A DNA stretch of 64,000 nt from Branchiostoma belcheri (taxonomy: Eukaryota; Chordata; Leptocardii; Amphioxiformes; Branchiostomatidae): the NCBI RefSeq assembly GCF_001625305.1, contig NW_017803865.1:756635-820634 (forward strand). The letters are read 5' to 3'. Made by a program: the position numbers and the translations under genes. The notes beneath the pieces were generated by a model, which was not told the origin of the DNA, did no database searches, and was given only the letters and a program-made list of their open reading frames with translations. Shown one piece after another: positions 16,847 through 54,913 of this stretch; positions within the stretch are counted from its first letter, which is position 1, and each line of letters starts with the position of its first letter.

Positions 16847-19800
16847 GCTGTTTGAATACTTGAGGAAAACCTAATATCTGTTGAATCTAATTTTCTCACC
16901 CCTCTGTGACTCCCCGAGGTTTCCCATGAAAATTCTAAATGAGCGAAGTAATCAAAATTTCGGCCCTAATGGCTACTACAATATGTAACGTTTTGTTTAC
17001 TCATGACATTGTGTTTGCCGTGTCTGCTGTTGAAACACCTGGGTGTAAGGTGCGGTTTCCCACCGCTATGTCGCCAAGCGTGGCTCGGAGGAGTCCAATT
17101 TGCAATTAATAATCATATTTCACCCATATCATAGTATGGGTGAAAGGTACTGTTGTCCTCAGGTTTCTTCTTGTTGTTGTTGTTCTTATTCTCTTGCCAT
17201 TAAATGGATTCAATTTCTTAATTTTTTGGCCATTGTTTTGGAGAAATACCCTCAGGCGTTTTTGTATTTATTTTTTTTATCTATACAGGCTTTTAAAGTG
17301 GGGGTGCAATAAAGAACAGGACTTGGAGTATTGGATATTTAAAATTTGTTTTACTTTTAATCGATCAATTCAATATTCAGACTGTGGTAATAATACAAGG
17401 ATTGTAGACGCCCTCTTCTGTCTTTTTACTAAAATGATACAACAAAGTAATAAAAGAAGAAACACATCAATATGGTCCTTTGTCACAAGTAGGTCCCCTC
17501 AAAGAATCATAAAATTGCACAGAATTTTTATAGGCTACTACAGATATGACGATTATTTGAATATTAAATGAATTTAGCTATTTACATATTCCTTTGCTGG
17601 AAATCTTGGATCATTGAAGTATTAAAGCAAAATTTCAATGTTCATAGAATTCAAAAGCATACATATACACATGGTTCACACACTATCCACAATACACTGA
17701 CATGTATACTATCTCAGCACTGTCTAAATACACAATTCACATACACAAAATTAGCTAGAGCCATATAGAATACTACTATACCATCTACAACATGACATAA
17801 CTCCATTTAGTCTCAATTGACATACAATGATAATCTTTTTTTCTTCATAGGATATCTCTGTGGCATACAAAAACAGGGTCATTGGTTGCAAGACAACAAG
17901 CCATGCTAAAATGAGTGCTAAAGTCTACGCCATGCATTTTACTGGAGTCTGTACTGGCATCACATTTTGTTTTAGCAAGCCATTGTTTCTTGATGGTACA
18001 AACATTCATAGTTACTAGTGCTAGTAATAAAAGTTCCTTGGATTCCAATTCTATACAGCCTTTGTGTCCACATCAGAAGAAGCCGGTTCCTAAAATCACG
18101 ATGGTTTTGAAGAGAAGCTTGAACATGCCATAGTAACAGCCACACTGCATAGAAAAGTTAACTACACTTGTTTCAAATTCTCCTTCATGTCCGTCTGATT
18201 TCTCCTGTGTAGATAACCCTACAGCCCTGACGCTCCATGGTACATTTCCCAGTGGTAACAATACTCTAGTTTGGCAGTGGTCAGGCTAACAACTATGAAG
18301 ACCAGCTTTCACAGTTTTCTCTCCTTATTGTACCAGTTGCCTTTCTTATCACAAGAACTGGAAACACGATATAGGCAATCTCTCGCTTTCCATGTTCTTA
18401 AGTTACAGGCATCAGGTATGTATAAGTCTATACAGTCACTATGATAGCTCTACCTTGCAACTCTTCACTAATATGTTGTTTTTTTTGTCATCTTATACCA
18501 AATGTAAAACAAGATTAAGCATGGATTCTACTAACAATACAAAGAGGAGAATCTTGAATACAATAACAAAATACTTCAGGGTGAAAAGAAGAAAGTTGCA
18601 ATTTACAAAATCTAGATTCCCTATATTCTGCAATATGTACACTGCTCTACCTTATCTTATGATACAGGGAGAAAAAAAGGGCGAGTATAATTAAAGGAAA
18701 GGAAGGGCAGTTCATCCTGTAAACAATGGCTGGTTGTGTTACAGTTTTACACCAAAAATGAACTGGTAATGTCTGTCCAGACTTGGGTACATCCCTATGC
18801 TCTAACAAACCAAGGACACACAGGGTATGTGGCTGCATCAGCTACATGTAGGACAGAATTGCCAAAACAGAAATTATTTGATATTGTATTGAGATTAGAC
18901 CTCACTATTTCTGTCAATAGCAAAATCATCAATTCACAAGGCATGGACATTCAAATTCTTTTCTATCGACAAGCCCTTTTTCCACAAATACTTCTGTGTC
19001 CATACCTTCATCTACACAATGTACAGGTGCAGGGCCAACAGGAGTTGGTCCTGCCTACATAGCAACAATTAAAGCATGGCAATGAGAAAGTTGCACTTGT
19101 GATGATTTGGGTAAAACAATCAGTCTGTTTACCTTAATTTTTACAATGTTGATAACTGTTGATTACTGCTGAGTACAAAGCAGTTAGTCAGTCCACTGTG
19201 TCTAGTAGGAAAGTAATCTCACATGGTCTTGGACCTCAAAAACTACCAACAAAGACGTATCAACAAAGCAAATAATCATCTACAGATTTTTTTCCACATA
19301 TACATCATCTGAATACCCCATTCAAATGGTAGGTAATTATGAGACAATTATTAAACAATGAACACTGCCTCTTCCACTCAGCTGCATAGATTGTTGAGGA
19401 AGAAGTTTAGTATGAAACAGTTGAACACAATATGTTTTCACATACCATGCTGCTTTGGTCAGCTCAAACTTCCCGGTAGTGTCCATGACGACTTTGTACA
19501 TGTACAGGATATAGAGCACTGCCCACTGCCTGACACTAGTTACCACCAATAGGTCAGAAGTCAGGTGTAACCCACATTGCAGAAGCCTTAGATGCCCCTA
19601 GAATGGCTACACATGTACATGTACTAGTATATCAATCAAATATTCGGAAATGTTCAATGGATATACAAAGTAGCATAAGTGCCTAGCAGCCCCATGTAAC
19701 ATGTAATTGAGAGCATTTACCTGTATCTCAGGTCTCCATTACATGTACAGGCATGGATCTTCTAATACTGCAATGTCATGTCCACCATCCCTCTCTTACA

Positions 19801-20309
19801 TGTGTGTATGAGGAAACTGAAGGGGGGTTATGCATATCATACAAGGTACAAAATCTGACTGCATGCACAAAGCATTGCTCTGGTAAGGGTAGACCAAATA
19901 CATGAATAGCAAGTTACATTATCAGCAATGATTGGAATCTGGAATGAATACCTTATTCAAATAAGGTCAGGGTTAAATAAATTAGCAGTACCAGTATTCC
20001 AATCTGATCCTGGCTTATGGTATCATACATTGTAAAAATGTACTTTGGTAATAGTATTGTACCTTGTAATTACAGTTACAATCATAACCCAGTTACTGAG
20101 TTTGCTTGTCATATTGTAAATCAGTGTTGTAAGATATTTCCTTTAAAACATCTGGAATTAATGCAGTTTCTGGTCTTGCTTCAGTCAAGTATATATACAG
20201 GAACAACCTGCAATTCCATTCTTTTGTTTGCCCTTTGTCAAAGAAACCTAAGATAGGGTAGATAGGGATTTCTGCAATGGATGTTTGAGGTATGGATGCT
20301 GGGTTGGAC
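16847..20309. other. UNC13 3' flank / RBPJ-like upstream region (copy 1)
   Basis: This region is AT-rich, with no exon recognised on either strand; the open frames in it have no splice sites or family similarity. On the minus strand an AATAAA lies at 17267-17272, which would give UNC13 a 3' UTR of about 3.2 kb. Around 17050-17100 the sequence is CpG-richer and could hold the upstream RBPJ-like promoter. The same content is repeated at 22657-26117. Confidence 0.4.
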
Positions 20310-20516
20310 TTATGTTTGGGCTTTAGCTTTAGTGACGTTTGGTACAGAGACATTCGGTAGGCTGACGTTTGGCATACCAATGCTCTGAACACTCACATTT
20401 GGCATGTTAACATCAGGGACGTTGACACTTGGCATATTGATGGCTGACATGTTGACATTGGACATGTCCACTTTAGGCATGTTGACGTTGGACATGTCCA
20501 CCTTGGGCACATAAGC
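20310..20516 (-). other. In-frame 68-codon repeat extension past the UNC13 stop (copy 1)
   Basis: Directly after the UNC13 TGA (20519-20517), the same frame stays open for 68 codons to TAA. It encodes degenerate five-residue repeats of the type NMPKVDMSNVNMPKVDMSNV and later MPNVSLPNVSVPNV. DNA repeats of 15-30 bp underlie it. It may be readthrough coding sequence, a former C-terminus cut off by a new stop, or a 3' UTR minisatellite that happens to be open. Confidence 0.6.
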
Positions 20517-21587
20517 TCAACCCAGCTCCATATCTGATCTGGTCTCTGATTTGAGCTTGACAAACTCTTTTGCGACTTCGTCATTGGACCTCTGTGATAG
20601 GATGCGTAATATTGTCCAGCCTGTTTCGTCAAGGTGCACGTTCCTTCCCAGGGCGCACCAGCACGCACAGCTGCCAGCTTCAACAATATCGCGCAACTGC
20701 ATGACAGCGACGCCAATCAGACGATCCTCACGGGCAAAGCAGTAGTCCTTCACACAGATGTGGAGTTCAAAGGCATCAGGCTCATCCTCATTACCAAGGA
20801 TGCTACAGATAAAAAAATTTGTCAATTTAAGACATGCATACAACACATGTACCACCATAAGTGATGATACATGTTAGGCATAAGTGACATGAGTGATGAG
20901 TTGGTGTGTGGTAATGAGGATGTTATACATACTTTTGAGTGAATTTCTGAGCAAATGTCTGCGCTGATTTAACAATGGTTATGATAAAGGTAAAAAAAAA
21001 AGTATTCAGTGTAAAACCTTTTCTGACTAGCGTGGATGATGTTTCAATTTAGCTTTCTTTCCAATAAACATCCTTAAGCAATTCTTCAGTACTGTGAAAT
21101 CTTAGCTTCCCATAAATTTTACAAAAAAACACTAAGGAAAAGCAATTGACTACTTACAAATGAAGGGTCTCGTTATATTTTGGAGACCAGTTATTGCTCT
21201 TTGATTTAGTAGAGTGCTTCCGCCTTTTGTCACTCAGGTGCGGGCCAATCAAGTTCACCTCCACAAAGGGTCGAAACATGCCTGTTGTCTGCCACTTCAG
21301 GTCATTGGCCGCAACGACTGGGGGAAGAGTTAGTCAAATTAGTTCAGCACTAATCACAGTAATTGAACGTTACACTGTCAAAGACATAGAGGTAAAAATG
21401 AACCAGTTTACATTTTGGTGAAATAAAATCTTAGACGTGCCATAACAGAGTTACAGATCTAGATATCTTAATAACCCTGGACAGCTCCTACCTTTGACAG
21501 TGACTTTGTGTTCTCCTGTTCCTGGGTGGGTGAACAGGTCCACCTGGATCGACACTTCACCCTGGGGATCGTCTACACTTGGCTGGT
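20517..21587 (-). pseudogene. Duplicate terminal UNC13 exons (C2C), orphaned by the n
   Basis: Exons 21587-21492, 21317-21158 and 20802-20517 repeat the last three UNC13 exons of copy 2 with intact frames and splice sites. They encode the C2C domain ([56 protein letters not shown]). Amino-acid differences from copy 2 include K for E, K for R and L for F in the middle exon. The upstream exons are not repeated, so this set cannot form a full gene here; it is probably the other haplotype or an unmerged contig end. Confidence 0.85.
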
Positions 21588-21620
21588 CTGTGGAGAAATT
21601 GTTGGCATTCTCAGGAATAT

Positions 21621-21621
21621 N
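21621..21621. other. Single ambiguous base (n), probable contig junction
   Basis: This is the only n in the window. It sits exactly between the two copies of the 5.8 kb unit and interrupts a UNC13 intron, so it most likely marks a scaffold join with an unmerged overlap. Confidence 0.9.
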
Positions 21622-22589
21622 CGGGACAAATTAGGTTCTTGCCCTCTTTTTGGAACACTGTCAAATTTTCTGAAGACAATTTTGTACCAAAACCTATGAA
21701 TATGTGCAAATAGGACAAAGGATGTGGCATCCAGTATCCAAAAATGTACATTTTCAGATAAAAATTCTGGAAGGCAGCCAAGAAAAAATGTTAATTTTTA
21801 TCCGCGTTAAATAATTCTATGACATTTGAGATCAGTGCAGAAATGTGCGTAAAATGTTGAAGAAGGGTCCGAGCAGGATCCAGCCGGGGAGAAGGAACAT
21901 ATGGTGTATCGGACTGTAAGTCCTTCTTCTTCTGGATTCTAAATTTGGTTAGAATTACGTAAACAAGTGGAACTAAACGTTTATAGAATAGATGATGTTC
22001 TCTGATAAAACAATCACACCATGGATACACATGGCGCCGTCCGTATCTGATGACTTCATTGATGTAAAAATAAGCCGAAGGCTCATAATTAATAACTATG
22101 ATAGCTTTTGCAATATTTTCACACTTTCACCTCTTTGACATTCCTAAATCCGAGGGGGCTTTATCCGTCCTTCTAAACCTGCGCAACAGGCGGACGCAGG
22201 CGCACTTAAAGGTTAATAAATACGAATGAAAGGACTAAGAAATTTCCTATGCAAACCTGACTTTGTCTTGGCCTGAACCCACTAAAGTGCCGGAGTTACA
22301 CAATTCCCCTCGGATTTCTGGAGGGAACCATCCAGACTGTGCCAACAATTCCTGTAGGACTTACCATATGTTAGTACAGTCTCCCCTCCCAGCCACAAGT
22401 TAACAAACTGTGAGAAAGTGCCCTCCTTGTGGGAACTCCGCCACAAAAATTCACACTACAATTAACAACAATTGATTTGATTTCCTACAACTTTAAGCCG
22501 CGCAACGGGCGACGTTTTCCTACAAGTATTTGTACAAAGCTGTGATAAGGATATATTATTCGGTCATAACGGAAAAGCGATAGAATTAC

Positions 22590-22656
22590 CTTGCTCTGTG
22601 AAATTAAGGTTATAGTCGTCAGGAAGTATAATATCTGGTCCGCTAGGTTCCGACAT
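22590..22656 (-). CDS. Second copy of the putative RBPJ-like upstream first exon
   Basis: Same 22-codon exon as 16780-16846 (MSEPSGPDIILPDDYN..., donor gtaatt, phase 1). If the duplication is an assembly artefact, only one exists in the genome. Confidence 0.4.
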
Positions 22657-25600
22657 GCTGTTTGAATACTTGAGGAAAACCTAATGTCTGTTGGATCTAA
22701 TTTTCTCACCCCTCTGTGACTCCCCGAGGTTTCCCATGAAAATTCTAAATGAGCGAAGTAATCAAAATTTCGGCCCTAATGGCTACTACAATATGTAACG
22801 TTTTGTTTACTCATGACATTGTGTTTGCCGTGTCTGCTGTTGAAACACCTGGGTGTAAGGTGCGGTTTCCCACCGCTATGTCGCCAAGCGTGGCTCGGAG
22901 GAGTCCAATTTGCAATTAATAATCATATTTCACCCATATCATAGTATGGGTGAAAGGTACTGTTGTCCTCAGGTTTCTTCTTGTTGTTGTTGTTCTTATT
23001 CTCTTGCCATTAAATGGATTCAATTTCTTAATTTTTTGGCCATTGTTTTGGAGAAATACCCTCAGGCGTTTTTGTATTTATTTTTTTATCTATACAGGCT
23101 TTTAAAGTGGGGGTGCAATAAAGAACAGGACTTGGAGTATTGGATATTTAAAATTTGTTTTACTTTTAATCGATCAATTCAATATTCAGACTGTGGTAAT
23201 AATACAAGGATTGTAGACGCCCTCTTCTGTCTTTTTACTAAAATGATACAACAAAGTAATAAAAGAAGAAACACATCAATATGGTCCTTTGTCACAAGTA
23301 GGTCCCCTCAAAGAATCATAAAATTGCACAGAATTTTTATAGGCTACTACAGATATGACGATTATTTGAATATTAAATGAATTTAGCTATTTACATATTC
23401 CTTTGCTGGAAATATTGGATCATTGAAGTATTAAAGCAAAATTTCAATGTTCATAGAATTCAAAAGCATACATATACACATGGTTCACACACTATCCACA
23501 ATACACTGACATGTATACTATCTCAGCACTGTCTAAATACACAATTCACATACACAGATTAGCTAGAGCCATATAGAATACTACTATACCATCTACAACA
23601 TGACATAACTCCATTTAGTCTCAATTGACATACAATGATAATCTTTTTTTCTTCATAGGATATCTCTGTGGCATACAAAAACAGGGTCATTGATTGCAAG
23701 ACAACAAGCCATGCTAAAATGAGTGCTAAAGTCTACGCCATGCATTTTACTGGAGTCTGTACTGGCATCACATTTTGTTTTAGCAAGCCATTGTTTCTTG
23801 ATGGTACAAACATTCATAGTTACTAGTGCTAGTAATAAAAGTTCCTTGGATTCCAATTCTATACAGCCTTTGTGTCCACATCAGAAGAAGTCGGTTCCTA
23901 AAATCACGATGGTTTTGAAGAGAAGCTTGAACATGCCATAGTAACAGCCACACTGCATAGAAAAGTTAACTACACTTGTTTCAAATTCTCCTTCATGTCC
24001 GTCTGATTTCTCCTGTGTAGATAACCCTACAGCCCCTGACGCTCCATGGTACATTTCCCAGTGGTAACAATACTCTAGTTTGGCAGTGGTCAGGCTAACA
24101 ACTATGAAGACCAGCTTTCACAGTTTTCTCTCCTTATTGTACCAGTGCCTTTCTATCACAAGAACTGGAAACACGATATAGGCAATCTCTCGCTTTCCAT
24201 GTTCTTAAGTTACAGGCATCAGGTATGTATAAGTCTATACAGTCACTATGATAGCTCTACCTTGCAACTCTTCACTAATATGTTGTTTTTTTTGTCATCT
24301 TATACCAAATGTAAAACAAGATTAAGCATGGATTCTACTAACAATACAAAGAGGAGAATCTTGAATACAATAACAAAATACTTCAGGGTGAAAAAGAAGA
24401 AAGTTGCAATTTACAAAATCTAGATTCCCTATATTCTGCAATATGTACACTGCTCTACCTTATCTTATGATACAGGGAGAAAAAAAAGGGCGAGTATAAT
24501 TAAAGGAAAGGAAGGGCAGTTCATCCTGTAAACAATGGCTGGTTGTGTTACAGTTTTACACCAAAAATGAACTGGTAATGTCTGTCCAGACTTGGGTACA
24601 TCCCTATGCTCTAACAAACCAAGGACACACAGGGTATGTGGCTGCATCAGCTACATGTAGGACAGAATTGCCAAAACAGAAATTATTTGATATTGTATTG
24701 AGATTAGACCTCACTATTTCTGTCAATAGCAAAATCATCAATTCACAAGGCATGGACATTCAAATTCTTTTCTATCGACAAGCCCTTTTTCCACAAATAC
24801 TTCTGTGTCCATACCTTCATCTACACAATGTACAGGTGCAGGGCCAACAGGAGTTGGTCCTGCCTACATAGCAACAATTAAAGCATGGCAATGAGAAAGT
24901 TGCACTTGTGATGATTTGGGTAAAACAATCAGCTGTTTACCTTAATTTTTACAATGTTGATAACTGTTGATTACTGCTGAGTACAAAGCAGTTAGTCAGT
25001 CCACTGTGTCTAGTAGAAAAGTAATCTCACATGGTCTTGGACCTCAAAAACTACCAACAAAGACGTATCAACAAAGCAAATAATCATCTACAGATTTTTT
25101 CCACATATACATCATCTGAATACCCCATTCAAATGGTAGGTAATTATGAGACAATTATTAAACAATGAACACTGCCTCTTCCACTCAGCTGCATAGATTG
25201 TTGAGGAAGAAATTTAGTAAGAAACAGTTGAACACAATATGTTTTCACATACCATGCTGCTTTGGTCAGCTCAAACTTCCCGGTAGTGTCCATGACGACT
25301 TAGTACATGTACAGGATATAGAGCACTGCCCACTGCCTGACACTAGTTACCACCAATAGGTCAGAAGTCAGGTGTAACCCACATTGCAGAAGCCTTAGAT
25401 GCCCCTAGAATGGCTACACATGTACATGTACTAGTATATCAATCAAATATTCGGAAATGTTCAATGGATATACAAAGTAGCATAAGTGCCTAGCAGCCCC
25501 ATGTAACATGTAATTGAGAGCATTTACCTGTATCTCAGGTCTCCATTACATGTACAGGCATGGATCTTCTAATACTGCAATGTCATGTCCACCATCCCTC

Positions 25601-26117
25601 TCTTACATGTGTGTATGAGGAAACTGAAGGGGGGTTATGCATATCATACAAGGTACAAAATCTGACTGCATGCACAAAGCATTGCTCTGGTAAGGGTAGA
25701 CCAAATACATGAATAGCAAGTTACATTATCAGCAATGATTGGAATCTGGAATGAATACCTTATTCAAATAAGGTCAGGGTTAAATAAATTAGCAGTACCA
25801 GTATTCCAATCTGATCCTGGCTTATGGTATCATACATTGTAAAAATGTACTTTGGTAATAGTATTGTACCTTGTAATTACAGTTACAATCATAACCCAGT
25901 TACTGAGTTTGCTTGTCATATTGTAAATCAGTGTTGTAAGATATTTCCTTTTAAAACATCTGGAATTAATGCAGTTTCTGGTCTTGCTTCAGTCAAGTAT
26001 ATATACAGGAACAACTTGCAATTCCATTCTTTTGTTTGCCCTTTGTCAAAGAAACCTAAGATAGGGTAGATAGGGATTTCTGCAATGGATGTTTGAGGTA
26101 TGGATGCTGGGTTGGAC

Positions 26118-26324
26118 TTATGTTTGGGCTTTAGCTTTAGTGACGTTTGGTACAGAGACATTCGGTAGGCTGACGTTTGGCATACCAATGCTCTGAACAC
26201 TCACATTTGGCATGTTAACATCAGGGACGTTGACACTTGGCATATTGATGGCTGACATGTTGACATTGGACATGTCCACTTTAGGCATGTTGACGTTGGA
26301 CATGTCCACCTTGGGCACATAAGC
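26118..26324 (-). other. In-frame 68-codon repeat extension past the UNC13 stop (copy 2)
   Basis: Same as 20310-20516: after TGA at 26327-26325 the UNC13 frame continues through MPxV-type repeats to TAA. The two copies encode the same residues, so the open frame is not a sequencing error confined to one copy. Confidence 0.6.
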
Positions 26325-51651
<25,327 letters not shown>

Positions 51652-51712
51652 CTTCACCACACCCTTTGTCTAAAAGGCCTGCTCTAACGGACCAAACCCA
51701 CATCAGGTCCGG

Positions 51713-51772
51713 TCAGTCGCTGATTGCCCCTCGGCACGTCGACCAGAATCTCACTTTCTCAATATTCGCCAT
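51713..51772 (-). promoter_or_regulatory. Candidate upstream ORF in the UNC13 leader
   Basis: A 19-codon frame from ATG at 51772 to TGA at 51713 lies 61 nt before the UNC13 start. The ATG sits in AAAAAATGGCGA, also a YY1-like word. It matters only if transcription starts upstream of 51772. Confidence 0.3.
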
Positions 51773-51798
51773 TTTTTGTCCCGCAAGCTTGCACCTGA

Positions 51799-51806
51799 TG
51801 ACGTCA
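51799..51806. promoter_or_regulatory. Perfect palindromic CRE (TGACGTCA) upstream of UNC13
   Basis: TGACGTCA is the full CREB/ATF consensus and lies about 150 bp upstream of the UNC13 start codon. Confidence 0.5.
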
Positions 51807-52207
51807 TCTACAGAATGGTCCACCTGCACAGGGGTGTCCAAACGTTAATATCAGACGATTTTTACCTGGTTTCCTTTCCCTTTTCCCCCTTTACCCTGTA
51901 CAGATTTGTTGATGAATGAGATATCGATAGCAAAGGTCAGATAGCCTATATGTTAGCAGTGATTGTTTTCTCCCTCTTTCTCGGCCGACACTATGTAGCT
52001 ACAAAATCAACGCATTATTTGTTCAGAATGAATAAAATACCTTTATTTACAATTCTCTGTACCAATAGGCTGATTTCTAGAAATCAAAACAACAAAGCAA
52101 ACATATATACTAGCCCGATAAAACCAAGAAAGACGTGAAGCACTAGTAGAACAAGGTCAAGATAATGTATAATCGACTGAATAATGTAATACCACCCCCG
52201 TGCTTAC

Positions 52208-52399
52208 TTGTAGCAGTCTAACCCCGCCCTGGTCCAGAGATCCGCGGAAGTGTACTGACGTGTGTTCAGTTCGTAGGTTACCACCAGCTTCTGAGAATAG
52301 ATGGTAGAGCGTTGAGTACCGGAGTACCGTTATCTTATGTCCGACAGACACAACTGTTACGTTTCTTCCCGATCCCTTTTTTCTTCCTCTTCCAGTCAT
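52208..52399 (-). CDS. Possible upstream exon on the UNC13 strand
   Basis: A 64-codon open exon beginning MTGRGRKKGSGRNVTVVSVG ends at a good donor (gtaagc) in phase 0. It is 557 bp upstream of the UNC13 first coding exon. UNC13 exon 2 needs phase 1, so it is not a simple alternative start; it could be a noncoding 5' exon or the start of another transcript. I recognise no family. Confidence 0.25.
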
Positions 52400-53263
52400 T
52401 TCCCGACATCACACAAAAAAGGAAGGCTGAGGTTTTAATTTTCTCGGAATTTCTTGACGTTTTCCAATGAATTGACCTAACGGTCAAATACCGGTGTATG
52501 GATCATCAATGTTAGAGATTAGTAGTCTTCATTGGCAAACAGAACATCTCCAGCTAGTGTCAAACACCCTCTTAGATAACAGATCCCAAGGCCAGCGGCG
52601 CCGCCCCACATAATAAATGATGAAACTACGTGCAAGTTAATGTCTTATGACTATGCTATGGCTAGAAACCACGCGGCAAATAAGCTACATGTAGATGGAC
52701 CATGCATCCTTACGTGGTGGATTGACTCATTTACTATAGTATAATTGTTTTTCTCTCCTGTCGACATAAGGGCAGCAGCTGCAGGTTTCTTTGCAGGTAG
52801 TTACGTAGTATTGACAAAATTGAATCAATGATCTTCATTACCCAACTTTTTTCCGATTTTGTTCATAGAAATATATCAACACCATACAGATTAAACTAAT
52901 GTTTGGGCTCCTTAGTCCCATGATGTTGAAAGGGGGTGTACAGTAGTGCAACTGATGAACTTAATGACTTAATTATCTAACTAATTGGCTCTGATTACTT
53001 AATGAGACATTTTACTTAACTGGCTAATTAACAAACTTTTCAACCGAACCATTATCAAAGTGACCTATTTGCACAACCTCAAATTAGTCAAACAAATTTT
53101 CATCAAACTATCGATATCATACGGACGGAAGCTGGGAAATCGGACTATAATCTTCAAGCTAGCAGACTTTTCGACGAGTGGCAAAATCTTGGGCCTATGC
53201 TTTAACCGGCGCCGGCAGTTACGATTTTGCCATGGGAATAATCTGGAGAAGTTAAGATAAAAC

Positions 53264-53450
53264 GTGAGTCGAATCGTGCCTCATGGCTACATCGGAAATA
53301 GACTACTGAGAGTAATCTCCAAGCAGATCCCTCTCGGTGGCAAAAAAAAACAGTATGAAATTGGCCAGGCAGTAGCCATTAGCCAGAGAAGGTCGGCAGC
53401 CACCGACGGGTTGGTGGGGATAGCGACAAAAAAAAAAAAAAAAAAAAAAA
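53264..53450 (+). mobile_element. Possible A-tailed short retroelement
   Basis: A roughly 165-bp segment ends in 23 consecutive A (53428-53450). A long A tract at the end of a non-coding unit suggests a SINE-like or processed insertion on the plus strand. No tRNA-like boxes were verified and the 5' limit is uncertain. Confidence 0.35.
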
Positions 53451-53470
53451 CACACACAAACGGCCATAGA

Positions 53471-53930
53471 ATTGAAACTTTGAAACTTTATTAGAATAAC
53501 CATTAGCGGTGGACCCTAGGGTTCACCGCTAGTCTTCCTGGTATTCATACATACAGACAATACATTTACAAACATAGTTGACAACTATACAAGTCACAAA
53601 ACACATCTAAATCAATAACATATTTACAATATACATAATTTAAAAAGGTAACGATCATTCCCCCACAACCTCTGCTTGGAGAGTATCATAGAGCTCCACG
53701 GTCCCTTCCCTTCCACCAATCATCCATAGTCCTCAAATTCGCTCCATAGCTTTAAACAATTAATGTTTAGAGTTAGATGTTCAAGGGTTAGGTGTAACAA
53801 GTCGTTCGGTGCAATGTAGCCAGCGTCCGCCGCGCCGCGTGCCTGCGAAGCTGGCGTGTTTCGCCGGAGGGCGGTTATACCGGCTATATCAATACAGATC
53901 AAGATACAGATTCACTGATACAGAAGTTGT
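53471..53930 (-). mobile_element. Possible 3' fragment of a non-LTR retrotransposon
   Basis: On the minus strand the segment ends AATAAAGTTTCAAAGTTTCA, a short tandem tail after a poly(A)-type signal, preceded by a stem (AGCGGTGAACC...GGTCCACCGCT). Such endings are common on 5'-truncated LINE copies. Upstream an open minus-strand frame (53902-53720, LRRNTPASQARGAADAGYI) may be residual element coding or chance. The 5' limit near 53930 is a guess. Confidence 0.4.
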
Positions 53931-54905
53931 CTTTTTGAAAACAACTTATCTTGTAAGACTGATCATCATCACGGCTATGCAGGAAGAAAACCGCCAGGGA
54001 TTTGCCTACCTTTTTTGCTTCGTCTACCATCATGAAAATCCATTAATCATTTCTTTAATCTACTAGTATGCCGAAGAACAGTTGTGTTGGTAGTGAATGT
54101 AGTAAATAAAGACACGCCATATGCATGGCGCTAAAAACATCATCAGTTTTTCTGCATTACCTTTACTAATCGCACGCGCAATTATAAACTCCATTGAGGC
54201 CACCCCACAGAATACACGCCGCGGGCAGAGATAATTACTAGTAATACTCGGCTAAAATAGCTTCAGGGGGTGAAGCTGATGACAGGGCCTATGCTTCGCC
54301 TTACACCCTGCGTAATAGTTCATTAAAAGATCAAATTTGGTGTTCTGGTTAACATCGAGCCGCTACCGTGTCCCCGGATGACCAGATGTCTGGATGCTAC
54401 TTCACAGCTGTACTGTGCAGTAGAGCTTGGCGAGGTCAAAATACTATAATGCATTATAGCATTAGTAATCACATCATGTCAAATTACTCATGCCAACTAC
54501 AAACAACATTGGTGCATGTATACATACATACTCGCATTTTTTTAAAATTTCTGTAAAAATAAATCATTGGTCGGATGCCGCATGATTTCCATCACCGCAA
54601 AGCGTAAAGCCACTTGCGTAAGACAACGTGGAGAACGACATCCTGGTGTTAAGTCATGTCAAACACAAAATATTACCTGACTTGTGTCACTTGTTACTTA
54701 TGTACGTATATACGATACCGGGCTATAAACGGTTTATAAGGTTGCCTTTTGTATTGCATTAGTTCGGCACATTGTCAGTACTTGACGGCCGTGGACCACC
54801 ATCACATTTAGCTTAAACCGTCCTTAGTTTAATACCATTGTCCAAGTAAGGCAATCAAGTTGATAGTGATGAAGTTATGACTTACAATAACAATGTATCT
54901 TTTCT

Positions 54906-54913
54906 TGACGTCA
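54906..54913. promoter_or_regulatory. Second palindromic CRE (TGACGTCA)
   Basis: Full CREB/ATF consensus in the UNC13-TOLLIP interval, about 1.35 kb upstream of the TOLLIP ATG. Confidence 0.35.

Larger units (their letters stand above)
15815..21620. repeat. Tandem 5.8 kb unit, copy 1 (ends at ambiguous base)
   Basis: This segment matches 21622-27428 base for base apart from about 35-40 differences counted by eye, roughly a third of them single-base indels in homopolymers. Contents on the minus strand: the last three UNC13 exons (20517-21587), the UNC13 3' flank, and the RBPJ-like upstream exon at 16780-16846. The right end stops exactly at the n inside a UNC13 intron. The left end continues into unique sequence with the next RBPJ-like exon. 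Confidence 0.95.

Noticed and set aside
17100..20256. Several open frames of 60-143 codons in the duplicated unit, repeated in copy 2
   Set aside because: They lie in the UNC13 3' flank, show no family similarity, and copy 2 carries indels that shift several of them.
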